Source: JBQCDV01 sp051960855 (GTDB taxonomy: Bacteria > Actinomycetota > Actinomycetes > JAJZTN01). From it: 21,584 bases of DNA. The DNA lies in assembly GCA_051960855.1 (NCBI GenBank), contig JBQCDV010000189.1:1-21584 (forward strand), read 5' to 3'. The notes under the pieces are model-generated. The model was not told the DNA's origin and did not search any database. It saw only the letters and a program-made list of their open reading frames with translations. Positions 1 to 6,579 of this stretch are shown here, piece by piece. The position numbers were made by a program, and so were the translations under genes. Numbering within the stretch: the stretch's first letter is position 1; every line of letters begins with the position of its first letter.

Positions 1-167
1 CGCCTCACAGCCCTGTCCCGCTCCCACACCCGCGGCGACCCCGTCCCACTGTTCAGTTCCTTGCGCTACTGCGCGAGAACTTGCACAGCGAGAGGACCTC
101 CTCTGCTGCTTCCACAGCGCACCACCTGTCGCACCCTCCCTAGCCCGACCGAGAGCAGCGTGGCAAC
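1..167. other. Left edge, no gene assigned
   Basis: I see no convincing coding region. A minus-strand open frame at 66-314 is Arg/Gly-rich and overlaps the AbiEi-like gene; it looks like a shadow. An inverted repeat AGAGGA-CC-TCCTCT lies at 91-104, too small to call. Confidence 0.4.
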
Positions 168-1127
168 GTGGATGCAAACGGACGTCGGCGACGCTGGCAC
201 GAGACCCTTGCCCTGGCGGCCTCTCAGCACGGTGTCGTGACGACACCTCAGCTCTGGGCGGTCGGGTGGACGCAGAGCGGGCTCGGTCACATGGTCCGCG
301 AGGGCGCCTTGCACCGGGTCTGCCAGGGGCTTTACTCAGTCAGCCGACTGCCCGAGACCACTGAGAGCTGGTCGCAGGCGGCACTTCTGGTGGCGGGCCC
401 CTCAGCAGCGCTGGCCGGTGAATGGGCCGCCGCAGCCCACGGCCTCAGAGCCGTGCCCCCGCCCCTACCGGTGGAGATCGTCGTCCCAGCGCAGTCCCGG
501 CTCCGGTCCGCGCCCTTCCTGACCGGACGCCGCCGCGACCACGTGGAGGTCGTGGTGCGACGGGGCTTCTCCTGCCTCTCCGTGGAAGACGTCGTCCTCG
601 ACTCCGCAGCCGCCGCTGCCAACCTGCGGGACCTCGTCGGAGCCATCACCCGGGCCACAGGTCAGCGCGTGACGACACCGCGTCTTCTCACCTTGCGCGC
701 GGCCGGCCGGCCCCGCCTCTGCCATCGCACCGATATCGAGCGCACCCTGCGAGACGTCGGCGCGGGCATGGCCTCCCTGCTCGAGGTGCAGTACGGGCGT
801 ATCGAACGCCGCCATCGCCTCCCGGTCGCCGTGCGGCAGCGCCGCATCGAACGCGACGGGCAACTGACATTCGCCGACGGGCTCATCGAGGAGTGCGGGG
901 TGCTGCTGGAGTTCGACGGACGGCTCGGGCACGTGGGCGAAGGGGCCTTCCGAGACCGTCGGCGGGACAACTTCGGGGCCCGCCATGGCTTGGTGACGCT
1001 GCGGTACGGCTACCAGGAGCTGTTCGGCGCTCCGTGCGACGTCGCTGCCGAGGTCCTCAGCGTGTGCGTGTCGCGAGGCTGGAGCGGTCAACCGCGCGGC
1101 TGCCAGGCGTGCCGGTTGCAGCGGTAG
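168..1127 (+). CDS. AbiEi-like winged-helix protein with C-terminal nuclease-like (DUF559/Vsr-type) domain
   Basis: 319 aa, GTG start with only a weak purine-rich stretch upstream. Residues about 10-60 resemble the N-terminal helix-turn-helix of AbiEi-family antitoxins (the segment HGVVTTPQLWAVG, then GALHRVCQGLYSV). The C-terminal third (about 225-305) resembles the restriction-endonuclease fold of DUF559/Vsr-like proteins: an acidic residue in FADGLIEECG, then LLEFDGRLGH, then a basic RDRRRDN run and LRYGYQEL. In this family the pairing is common in actinobacteria and is usually annotated as a type IV toxin-antitoxin antitoxin-domain protein; the real substrate is not known. No AbiEii nucleotidyltransferase partner lies beside it in this window, so an antitoxin role is not supported here. 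It stands alone, convergent with the minus-strand surface-protein genes. The fold assignment is from pattern memory, not alignment. Confidence 0.75.
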   Translation: MDANGRRRRWHETLALAASQHGVVTTPQLWAVGWTQSGLGHMVREGALHRVCQGLYSVSRLPETTESWSQAALLVAGPSAALAGEWAAAAHGLRAVPPPLPVEIVVPAQSRLRSAPFLTGRRRDHVEVVVRRGFSCLSVEDVVLDSAAAAANLRDLVGAITRATGQRVTTPRLLTLRAAGRPRLCHRTDIERTLRDVGAGMASLLEVQYGRIERRHRLPVAVRQRRIERDGQLTFADGLIEECGVLLEFDGRLGHVGEGAFRDRRRDNFGARHGLVTLRYGYQELFGAPCDVAAEVLSVCVSRGWSGQPRGCQACRLQR

Positions 1128-1151
1128 GAACAACTCAGCGGAGCGCTCTCC

Positions 1152-1173
1152 CGGCACCGCGCTGACGGTGCCG
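1152..1173. terminator. Hairpin between convergent genes, possible bidirectional terminator
   Basis: A perfect 8-bp stem, CGGCACCG / CGGTGCCG, with loop CGCTGA. It sits 24 bp after the AbiEi-like gene on the plus strand and beyond the end of the minus-strand lipoprotein gene. There is no T-tract on either side, so intrinsic termination is only inferred from position and stem strength. Confidence 0.45.
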
Positions 1174-1190
1174 ACACACCGTCGGTCGGC

Positions 1191-1250
1191 GTCAGCGGCC
1201 GACGCGGCCGCCGCGGCGCCGTCAGCGGCCTACGCGGCCACCGTCGCCTG
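1191..1250. repeat. Two tandem copies of a 30-bp unit spanning the lipoprotein stop codon
   Basis: Unit 1 is 1191-1220 and unit 2 is 1221-1250. Both begin GTCAGCGGCC followed by a GC-rich stretch with a few mismatches. The minus-strand lipoprotein stop (TGA, read from 1224 to 1222) lies in the gene-proximal copy, and a second copy of the stop context lies in the distal unit. Confidence 0.75.
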
Positions 1251-1431
1251 GGACGGACGGGGAGCCACTGTCCGTCGGAGTCGCCGGGAGCAGCGTGCCG
1301 TTCTCGGTGTTCTGACCACGGGTGTCGTAGCAGCCTGCGCTGCTCATCAGCGCGGCGCCGGTGAGGGCGACGACGAGCGCTCGCGTGACGGTGCGCCGTG
1401 GCCGGCTGGTGCGGATGGTGGGCCGGATCAT
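1222..1431 (-). CDS. Small putative lipoprotein
   Basis: 69 aa from the ATG at 1431, preceded by a GGGGGA ribosome-site-like run about 11 bp upstream. The N-terminus has the n-region MIRPTIRTSRPRRTVTR, a hydrophobic stretch ALVVALTGAALM, then SSAGC with Cys34 as the predicted lipidated residue. The -3 position is Ser rather than the usual Leu, so the lipobox is imperfect. The mature part is only about 35 residues, rich in Thr, Ser, Pro and Gly, with no recognisable domain. It is the last of three same-strand genes after the CHRD-like protein and the sortase, about 170 bp from the sortase, so operon membership is plausible but not proven. A longer reading frame continues upstream to 1506 without a better start. 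It is too short to assign a function; membrane anchoring is inferred only from the signal peptide. Confidence 0.55.
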   Translation of the reverse strand: MIRPTIRTSRPRRTVTRALVVALTGAALMSSAGCYDTRGQNTENGTLLPATPTDSGSPSVPGDGGRVGR

Positions 1432-1529
1432 GAGGCTGTGCTTCCCCCTTCGGCGTCGGGTATCCGCCCTCCGGCACATGTCCGGTCCGCGGCCAGACGA
1501 CAGCATGCCGTGTGGCAGACCCGACGGAG

Positions 1530-1619
1530 CGGGCGGGTCCCCCGAGCTCCTCCGGTCAGCGCGTCGCCGTGAGGCGGGCGGGTCCCCCGAGTTCCTCGGT
1601 CAGCGCGTCGCCGTGAGGC
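1530..1619. repeat. Two tandem copies of a ~45-bp unit spanning the sortase stop codon
   Basis: Copy 1 is about 1530-1574 and copy 2 about 1575-1619. They differ by one substitution (1547 against 1592) and one missing C in copy 2. The sortase stop (1602 to 1600, minus) is inside copy 2. Copy 1 repeats the last codons, the stop and the downstream bases just outside the gene. Confidence 0.85.
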
Positions 1620-2406
1620 TTGCGTAGACCACGGCGTTGTCCGCGTAGTGGTGACGACTGGAGTCGTAGTCGCCAGCGCAGGTGATGAGGCGCAGCTCGG
1701 GACCATCGGTGTTGCCATAGACCCGAGCTGTGGGAAAGGCGTCCTTCGGGTAGGTCTCGACGTCGTAGACAGTGAAGACGGCGGTGTGGCCATCCCCGCG
1801 GGTGACCTCGATCCGCTGGCCCTTCCTCAGCTCGCCGAGGTGAAAGAAGACACCTGGGCCGTTGTAGGTGACGTGGCCTGCGAGTACAGCGGGCCCGACG
1901 GAGCCGGGGGTCGGGCTCCCGGTGAACCATCCCGCAGGTCGCGGTCCCGCTGGCACCGCCATCGTCCCATCAGCCGACAGACCCAGGGCGATCAACGGGG
2001 TGTCGACGCCGATGGCCGGAATCCGCAGATGCGTGGGTCGGCTGCGAGGCAGCGCTGCGGCATACGGCGGGTGGCTCGACTCACTCACGGAGGCGTCCTT
2101 GCCAGCCGGGACGTCCGTGCCAACCGCAGCGTCCTTGCCCGGCTGGTGCGCGCGCGGGCTGCTCGCCGCGCCGCCAGCCGCGGTGGCCGACTCCGCACTC
2201 GACCTGCCCGGCGTCTGAGCACTCGAGGTCGCCGCGGCCACGGGCGGGGCAACGGGTAGCTCCGGTCCGCGTGTCGCCGCAACGGTCACCGCGCCGGCGC
2301 CGAACACACCGAGGAGGCACGCGCCGGCGAGCAGCAGCCGACTACGGCCGCGCGAGCTGTCCGCGCCGGCGGGACGCTGGTGAGGCGTGGAGCGGTGGCG
2401 TGACAC
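1600..2406 (-). CDS. Class F sortase
   Basis: 268 aa. The GTG at 2406 is chosen over the GTG at 2424 because GGAAGGA sits 5 bp upstream of it. A membrane anchor spans about residues 23-45, followed by a low-complexity Ala/Ser/Gly/Pro linker to about 115. The sortase barrel then runs from LRIPAIGVDTPLIALGL. The expected catalytic residues are present: His178 in AVLAGHV, Cys243 in LRLITCAG and Arg251 in SSRHHY. Sortases are extracytoplasmic transpeptidases that cleave a C-terminal sorting signal and attach the protein to a nucleophile. The spacing and the GWFTGSPTPG motif match the actinobacterial class F type (established family knowledge). The upstream gene encodes a secreted protein with a C-terminal membrane segment and is the obvious candidate substrate. 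The 3' end, including the stop, is tandemly duplicated. Confidence 0.9.
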   Translation of the reverse strand: MSRHRSTPHQRPAGADSSRGRSRLLLAGACLLGVFGAGAVTVAATRGPELPVAPPVAAATSSAQTPGRSSAESATAAGGAASSPRAHQPGKDAAVGTDVPAGKDASVSESSHPPYAAALPRSRPTHLRIPAIGVDTPLIALGLSADGTMAVPAGPRPAGWFTGSPTPGSVGPAVLAGHVTYNGPGVFFHLGELRKGQRIEVTRGDGHTAVFTVYDVETYPKDAFPTARVYGNTDGPELRLITCAGDYDSSRHHYADNAVVYASLTATR

Positions 2407-2411
2407 GCGGT

Positions 2412-2418
2412 TCCTTCC
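2412..2418 (-). promoter_or_regulatory. Ribosome binding site that fixes the sortase start
   Basis: GGAAGGA, 5 bp before the GTG at 2406. It lies inside the longer frame that would begin at 2424, so it argues for the shorter protein. Confidence 0.6.
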
Positions 2419-2493
2419 TTTCACGGGCGGCGGAGCAGTCCGACCCAGCGCCGAGCGGCCCCCAGGGTGGAGGCGTTCCTGAGGGCCGCTCGA

Positions 2494-2561
2494 CGACGGG
2501 CGTCAGCGCTGGGCAGCAGCCATGCGGCGACGGGCGTCAGCGCTGGGCAGCAGCCGTGCGA
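2494..2561. repeat. Two tandem copies of a 34-bp unit spanning the CHRD-like gene stop codon
   Basis: Copy 1 is 2494-2527 and copy 2 is 2528-2561, nearly identical over the unit (both contain CGACGGGCGTCAGCGCTGGG). The stop of the minus-strand gene (2539 to 2537) is in copy 2; copy 1 repeats the final codons and the stop downstream. Confidence 0.85.
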
Positions 2562-3307
2562 CGACGCAGCCAGGCGAGGCCGGCCGCGGAGGTCAGCGCA
2601 GCACCGCCGGCGATGTAGAGCGGCAGCTCCGACGGGCTGCCCGGCGCCCCACCGGTGTTGACACCACCGGCGGGCATAGCGGTCATCTGAGCGGTCGAGA
2701 GCATCCCGCAGTCGGCCGGATCCGTGGCCTCGGCCGGCAGCGACGGGTCGAGGTCGCTCTTGGCGTCGCCGTCGTACTTGCCGTCGCCGTTGGTGTCGAT
2801 CCCGTGCTGGACGATGTGCAGGTGCTGCAGCGCCTGCGCCTGCTCCGCGGTAACGGTGAACGTGCGGTCGTAGTGGAGGTTGCCCTTGGCGTCGGCGGTC
2901 GGGAACCGGTCGACGGCCAGCGCGCTGTTCATGCTGGTGTCGCCCTGCGTGGTCAGCGCGATCATGACGGGGCCGTAGAAGCCGCCGGCCTCGGTCGTCG
3001 AGACGACGCCGTTGCCGTCCTTGTCGAGCTTCTTCATGTCACTCGGGGCCGGGCACTTGAAGGTCGTACCGCTGGTGTCACCGTGCAGGTGCTGGGCGTG
3101 GGGCGAGTTCGGGACCAGGCCGGAGGCGTCGATGACGACGTGGACCTTGGTGCCGTCGATGGTCACGACCGCGGTCCCATGGGCCCCGGAGTTGTTCAGG
3201 GGGTTGAGGGTCACCGTGTAGGTGCCGTCGGCCGCACTGGCCGGCGCCGCGAACGCGAGGGGGAGCAGAGCGGCCGGGGCCAGAAGCAGTGCCTTGCGTG
3301 CCTTCAC
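2537..3307 (-). CDS. Secreted CHRD-like protein with EF-hand-type loops and C-terminal membrane anchor
   Basis: 256 aa; GTG at 3307 with GGAAGGAA 5 bp upstream. Signal peptide: MKARKALLLA, hydrophobic core, APASA at about 21-25. The body resembles CHRD-type domains, with HAQHLHGD (His70, His73, His75) and a later QHLHIVQHG (His162, 164, 168). There are two Ca-binding-like loops, DKDGNGVVSTTE at 95-106 and DTNGDGKYDGD at 171-181. The C-terminus has PAGGVNTGG (212-220), a hydrophobic segment at about 228-246 and RRR. There is no LPXTG; GGVNTGG followed by membrane segment and Arg tail looks like a non-canonical sorting signal. It is the first gene of the minus-strand group with the class F sortase next, so I infer it is displayed on the cell surface. 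Metal binding is inferred from the motifs. The exact family is uncertain. Confidence 0.75.
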   Translation of the reverse strand: MKARKALLLAPAALLPLAFAAPASAADGTYTVTLNPLNNSGAHGTAVVTIDGTKVHVVIDASGLVPNSPHAQHLHGDTSGTTFKCPAPSDMKKLDKDGNGVVSTTEAGGFYGPVMIALTTQGDTSMNSALAVDRFPTADAKGNLHYDRTFTVTAEQAQALQHLHIVQHGIDTNGDGKYDGDAKSDLDPSLPAEATDPADCGMLSTAQMTAMPAGGVNTGGAPGSPSELPLYIAGGAALTSAAGLAWLRRRTAAAQR

Positions 3308-3683
3308 GACAGTTCCTTCCGAAGTGTGTCGCCGGGGGTACCCGGCCTTTCACAGCCCCTTCGGAGGATTGGGCCGGACGGATTGGGCCGATTTCGAGAA
3401 ATCGCGGTTAGAGTGGAGGCGGCGGCAGCAGAACCGCCTCAGCCTCTCGAGTTCGCGGGAGGCCTCCAGGCTCCGGAGACACGAGCGCGACGGCACCTCC
3501 GCCGGCCGCGCTCGATGTGGCCGACGGCCGCGTCCCAGAACGGCATCGCGATCGCGCGCCAGCCGCGTCACCGTCCGACGCCCTTTCCCGAACGTCGTCC
3601 GCGGTGGTTGCTGGCCCGCCCGTCACGGCCCTGACCTTCCCCCGTGGCCCCCTGCCGCCTCGCTCCGCCGTACTGGACGCACC
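3308..3683. promoter_or_regulatory. Divergent intergenic region between the CHRD-like gene and the STAS gene
   Basis: 376 bp without a convincing gene. It holds a GC hairpin GCCGGG-GGTA-CCCGGC at 3331-3346 in the CHRD-like 5' leader, an 11-bp direct repeat GGATTGGGCCG at 3366-3376 and 3380-3390, and the palindrome CGATTTCGAGAAATCG at 3389-3404. TAGAGT at 3409-3414 could be a -10 element for plus-strand transcription, but no good -35 is visible. The rest, 3415-3683, shows no clear signal. Confidence 0.5.
3366..3404. repeat. 11-bp direct repeat abutting a 16-bp palindrome, candidate operator
   Basis: GGATTGGGCCG occurs twice with a 14-bp period. The second copy overlaps the palindrome CGATTTCGAGAAATCG, which has 7-bp arms around GA. 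The palindrome is AT-rich in a very GC-rich setting. Its position in a divergent intergenic region suggests a protein-binding site; no regulator is identified. Confidence 0.5.
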
Positions 3684-4313
3684 ATGGATACCTCGGCACC
3701 TGACAACTGGGCATCTGACAACTGGGCATCTGATACCTGGGCATCTGACAACTGGGCACCTGACAACTGGGCACCCGCCCCCTACCTTCCCGCGACGCCG
3801 TTCGACGGCGTCCGCGACCTCTGCGACATCTCACGCCATCCCGACGGTCCGGTCGTGCGCGTGTCCGGCGAGGTCGACCTGTCGACCTCGCCTCAGCTCA
3901 AGGACGCTCTGCTGCTGACGCTCACACGGTCGAAGGCCGCGATCGTGGACCTCTCGGGAGTCCGCTTCTTCGACTCGTCGGGCATCCACACGCTCGTCTC
4001 CGCGCGGCGCCGAGCCGCGTGCCTGTCCGGCGTGCTCCTGCTGGCCGGCCCGTCCCCCTGCGTGCTGCGGACCCTGACGGTCAGCGGCCTGCTCGAGTAC
4101 TTCGACATCCACTCCTCCCTGCGGTCGGCAATCAAGGCCTACCTCGCGATAGCGGACCGCCACCTGGGGCAGAACCTCGGGGACGGGACCAGACACGCGC
4201 CGGCAGCGCCCCCACTGCCCCTCCGCGCCTGCGCCCCCCGCCCGCGCCCTCTAGCAAGGCAAGCCCCACCCGCCCCGGCACGCTCCTTCGACACCCGAGG
4301 AGGTGACAAGTGA
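3684..4313 (+). CDS. STAS-domain anti-sigma factor antagonist with N-terminal pentapeptide repeats
   Basis: 209 aa from the ATG at 3684. The frame is open far upstream, but the STAS homology and low-complexity head fit this start; no strong ribosome site is visible. Residues 5-29 are five copies of A(P/S)D(N/T)W. The STAS domain is at about 48-155, with the hallmark SGVRFFDSSGIHTL; Ser98 in DSSG is the expected phosphorylation site by an RsbW-type kinase. Residues 170-200 are a Pro/Ala/Arg tail. Such proteins bind anti-sigma kinases when unphosphorylated and so free a sigma factor. The stop overlaps the start of the ANTAR gene by 4 bp, so the two are translationally coupled. An RsbW-like partner lies downstream at 9891. 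The target sigma factor is not in the window. Confidence 0.85.
   Translation: MDTSAPDNWASDNWASDTWASDNWAPDNWAPAPYLPATPFDGVRDLCDISRHPDGPVVRVSGEVDLSTSPQLKDALLLTLTRSKAAIVDLSGVRFFDSSGIHTLVSARRRAACLSGVLLLAGPSPCVLRTLTVSGLLEYFDIHSSLRSAIKAYLAIADRHLGQNLGDGTRHAPAAPPLPLRACAPRPRPLARQAPPAPARSFDTRGGDK
3696..3770 (+). repeat. Five in-frame 15-bp tandem repeats at the 5' end of the STAS gene
   Basis: Exact 15-bp period: units at 3696, 3711, 3726, 3741 and 3756, consensus GCAYCTGACAACTGG. The third unit varies (TGATACC). They encode A(P/S)D(N/T)W pentapeptides immediately after the start codon. Confidence 0.95.
4297..4303 (+). promoter_or_regulatory. Ribosome binding site for the ANTAR gene inside the STAS coding end
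   Basis: GAGGAGG within the last codons of the STAS gene, ahead of the GTG at 4310. It supports independent reinitiation at the GTGA overlap. Confidence 0.65.
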
Positions 4314-5662
4314 CGAGGACGACTCCTTCACTGGCCGTGCCTGCACTCGCCAAGCTGTCACCCGCCACCACGCCGCTGCTGCACGCCGATCCGGACGCGG
4401 CCGCATCCGGCGCTGCCACCTTGCTCTGCGAGGAGACGATCGAGCAGTGGCGCCGCGAGTGGGCGGCGCTGCTGGAGGAGCCGTCCGACGGCGAGGGAGC
4501 GCCCAGTCCCGATGGGCTCCGCGCCTACCTGGAGGCCGCGCACGAGGAGCTGGTCGCGCAGCAGCAGGCGGTCGACGACCTCCTGCAGAGCGTCACGCGA
4601 CAGCGGCTGCTGGTCGCTCGGCTCGACGCGGCCGTCCCGATCCCCGTCCTCGTCACCGACCCGGCCGGGCTCATCCACGAGGCCAACGCCGCAGCCTCGG
4701 CGGTCCTGGGTGTCCACCCGCTGCACCTCACCCGCAAGCCGCTGCTCACCTACGTCGACCCCGCCGACCGCGGCGGACTCCGCAACGCGCTCGCCAGTCT
4801 CGCGCCGGGGACCCCGACCCGAACGTCGTTCCGGCTGGTCCCGCGGGTGGGCGAGCCGCGCGAGGTCGAGGCGACGCTCGTGTACGACCGCACGGACGAC
4901 GTCGAGCCCGACGGCCTGCCGCAGGTCAGGTGGGTGATGGCTGGACCGACGCAGGCGCACGTGCCGGACTTCGTGGTCGAGCTGGTCCGAGCCGCCGGGC
5001 GTGCCGAGACCGTCCCGCAGCTGCTCCTCGACGTCGTGTCCCTGGTCGTCACGCACCTGCCTGACGTCGACGACATGGTGCTGTGCCTCGGAGACCCCCG
5101 TCGACCGGAGCAGCTGCAGGCGTCGAGTGCGGAGGCGACAGCGATGGCTGTCCTGCAGCAGCGTGCCCTGTGCGGGCCGCTGGTCGCGGGCGCCAGTGAG
5201 GTCACGGTGAGCGAGGACGTCTCGCGCGACCCGCGGTGGCCGGCCCTCACCCTCGCCCACCCGTCGGCACGTGCGGTGGCCGCGGTGCCGCTGCCACCCT
5301 CCGTCGGAGTCCCGGGAGTGCTGGCCCTGCACTGCCTGGTCCTGCCGGCCGACACCACTGCGCTCGTCGCGAACGCTGAGCTCGTAGCCGAGGTCGTGGC
5401 GACCCTGGTCCGAGACCGACGCGAACTCGACGACCTGCGGACGTTGAGCGCTCAGCTGCGCGAAGCGCTCACCTCCCGGGCGGTCATCGACCAGGCGAAG
5501 GGCATCGTGATGGCGCTGCAGGGCTGCGACGCCGAGGAGGCCTTCCGCCGACTCGCGGTGATGTCGCAGCGCCGCAACGTCAAGCTGCGGCTGATCGCCG
5601 AGGAGCTCGTCCACCAGGTGCAGTCGGTGCGCCCGACAGCGGGCACGCGCGAGAAGGGCTGA
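4310..5662 (+). CDS. PAS-GAF-ANTAR regulator
   Basis: 450 aa. The GTG at 4310 overlaps the preceding TGA, with GAGGAGG about 7 bp upstream, so the start is firm. Residues 70-105 look helical, possibly a short coiled coil. A PAS-like domain spans about 103-210 (VPIPVLVTDPAGLIHEANAAASAVLG), and a GAF-like domain about 225-370 (VPQLLLDVVSLVVTHLPDVDDMVLCLGD and AVAAVPLPPSVGVPGVLALH). The C-terminal ANTAR domain, about 380-437, has the typical LTSRAVIDQAKGIVMALQG then AEEAFRRLAVMSQRRNVKLRLIAEELV. ANTAR domains bind paired RNA hairpins and prevent termination (established for the family). Here the PAS and GAF parts would sense a ligand or partner. Coupling to a STAS protein places it in a stress-signalling unit. 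Its RNA target is not identified. Confidence 0.9.
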   Translation: MTRTTPSLAVPALAKLSPATTPLLHADPDAAASGAATLLCEETIEQWRREWAALLEEPSDGEGAPSPDGLRAYLEAAHEELVAQQQAVDDLLQSVTRQRLLVARLDAAVPIPVLVTDPAGLIHEANAAASAVLGVHPLHLTRKPLLTYVDPADRGGLRNALASLAPGTPTRTSFRLVPRVGEPREVEATLVYDRTDDVEPDGLPQVRWVMAGPTQAHVPDFVVELVRAAGRAETVPQLLLDVVSLVVTHLPDVDDMVLCLGDPRRPEQLQASSAEATAMAVLQQRALCGPLVAGASEVTVSEDVSRDPRWPALTLAHPSARAVAAVPLPPSVGVPGVLALHCLVLPADTTALVANAELVAEVVATLVRDRRELDDLRTLSAQLREALTSRAVIDQAKGIVMALQGCDAEEAFRRLAVMSQRRNVKLRLIAEELVHQVQSVRPTAGTREKG

Positions 5663-5670
5663 GGAAGCTA

Positions 5671-5720
5671 GCGTCAGGTAGTCGTCGCGTCGTCGCGTCA
5701 GGTGGACGTCGCGTCAGCTC
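5671..5720. repeat. Degenerate short tandem repeats between convergent genes
   Basis: GCGTCAGGTAGTCGTC (5671-5686), a partial GCGTCGTC (5687-5694), GCGTCAGGTGGACGTC (5695-5710) and a partial GCGTCAGCTC (5711-5720). They fill most of the 83-bp gap between the ANTAR gene stop and the PAS fragment stop. No terminator hairpin with a T-tract is seen. Confidence 0.7.
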
Positions 5721-5745
5721 GGCGCGCCGTCAACCCGGCTCGCCA

Positions 5746-6579
5746 TCAGTGGGACCAGCACCGGTCGCCCCCCGGTGACGGCATGGCGACCGGCGGCGCC
5801 GAGCCGTCGTCCATGACGAGAATGGCGCCGGTCACCTCGCCCTCGGTGCGCTGGAGGGGGGTGATGACGACGCCGACGGTGATGCTCCGGCCGCGCCGGT
5901 TGATCGCGGGGAGGTCGACGCTGACGCCAGGTGTCGTGCGGCCGCGGGGACCGGCACCGTCTCCGTCGACCCCGTCACCTCGCAGCGCGCGGCGCAGCGC
6001 CGGGGTGAGCTCGATGACGGGCAGCCCGATGTCGAGGTTGAGCAGGTGCTGGTCGACGGCCTCGTCAGCGCGCAGACCCCAGAGGTCCTCCGCCCGGGCG
6101 TTCCACGCCGTCACCCGCAGATCCCGGTCGACCACGACGACGCCGGCGTGCAGTCCCATGAGGACCGAGTCCATGAAGGCGTTGAGCTCGCCGACCTCCT
6201 GCGTGCGCTCCCGCAGCTGCTGGTTGGTGCCCTGGAGCTCGTCGTTCATCGACTGCAGCTCCTCGTTGGTGGTCTCGAGCTCCTCGTTGGTCGACTGCAG
6301 CTCCTCATAGGCCGTCTCGAGCTGACGGTTGGCGAACTCCAGCTCCCGCTGCAGCTGCCGGAAGCGGGTGACGTCGAGGAAGGCGACGGTCGCGCCGAGC
6401 AGGGAGCCGTCGCGCTCGAGCAGCGGGGTGACCTGGATGTCGTAGACGAGGGGGTCGTCGGCCGCCGACGTGCGCGACCATTCCGCGGCGTGCAGCCACT
6501 GCGGACGCCGTTCGAGAAGGGCCTGGGCGACGGCGTGACGCAGGTCGACGGGCCGGAAGGAGACCTCGAGGTCCTGAAA
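5746..6579 (-). pseudogene. PAS/coiled-coil half of a CheR-PAS protein, separated from CheR by a frameshift
   Basis: An open frame of 277 codons begins at the T-run 6577-6580 and ends at the TGA at 5746-5748. It starts FQDLEVSFRPVDLRHAVAQ, then a PAS-like region (LVYDIQVTPLLERDGSLLG, ATVAFLDVTRFRQLQ), then a coiled coil with repeated EELQSTNEELETTNEELQ-type heptads, then a second PAS domain (NAFMDSVLMGLHAGVVVVDRD, LRVTAWNARAEDLWGL). This is the usual continuation of CheR-PAS proteins, in the other frame from the CheR half. The first ATG inside it is at 6249, in the middle of the coiled coil, with no convincing ribosome site. As it reads now, this half is not joined to CheR. One extra base would explain it: real inactivation or a sequence error. 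Confidence 0.75.

Noticed and set aside
66..314. Minus-strand small frame at the left edge
   Set aside because: It overlaps the N-terminus of the AbiEi-like gene, lacks a ribosome site and has shadow-like composition.
3338..3343. Sigma-B/F-type -10 GGGTAC on the minus strand before the CHRD-like gene
   Set aside because: It lies inside a GC hairpin and no GTTT-like -35 is found at 13-16 bp; the match is probably chance.
2522..3634. Plus-strand open frame (370 codons) opposite the CHRD-like gene
   Set aside because: The minus strand has a signal peptide, EF-hand-like loops and a good ribosome site; the plus frame has none of these.
3696..3770. CRISPR-like array
   Set aside because: The 15-bp units are directly adjacent with no spacers, are in frame with the STAS gene, and no cas genes are present.
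4358..5614. Long minus-strand open frame (418 codons)
   Set aside because: It is the antisense of the PAS-GAF-ANTAR gene, whose plus-strand domains are clear; long antisense frames are expected at this GC content.
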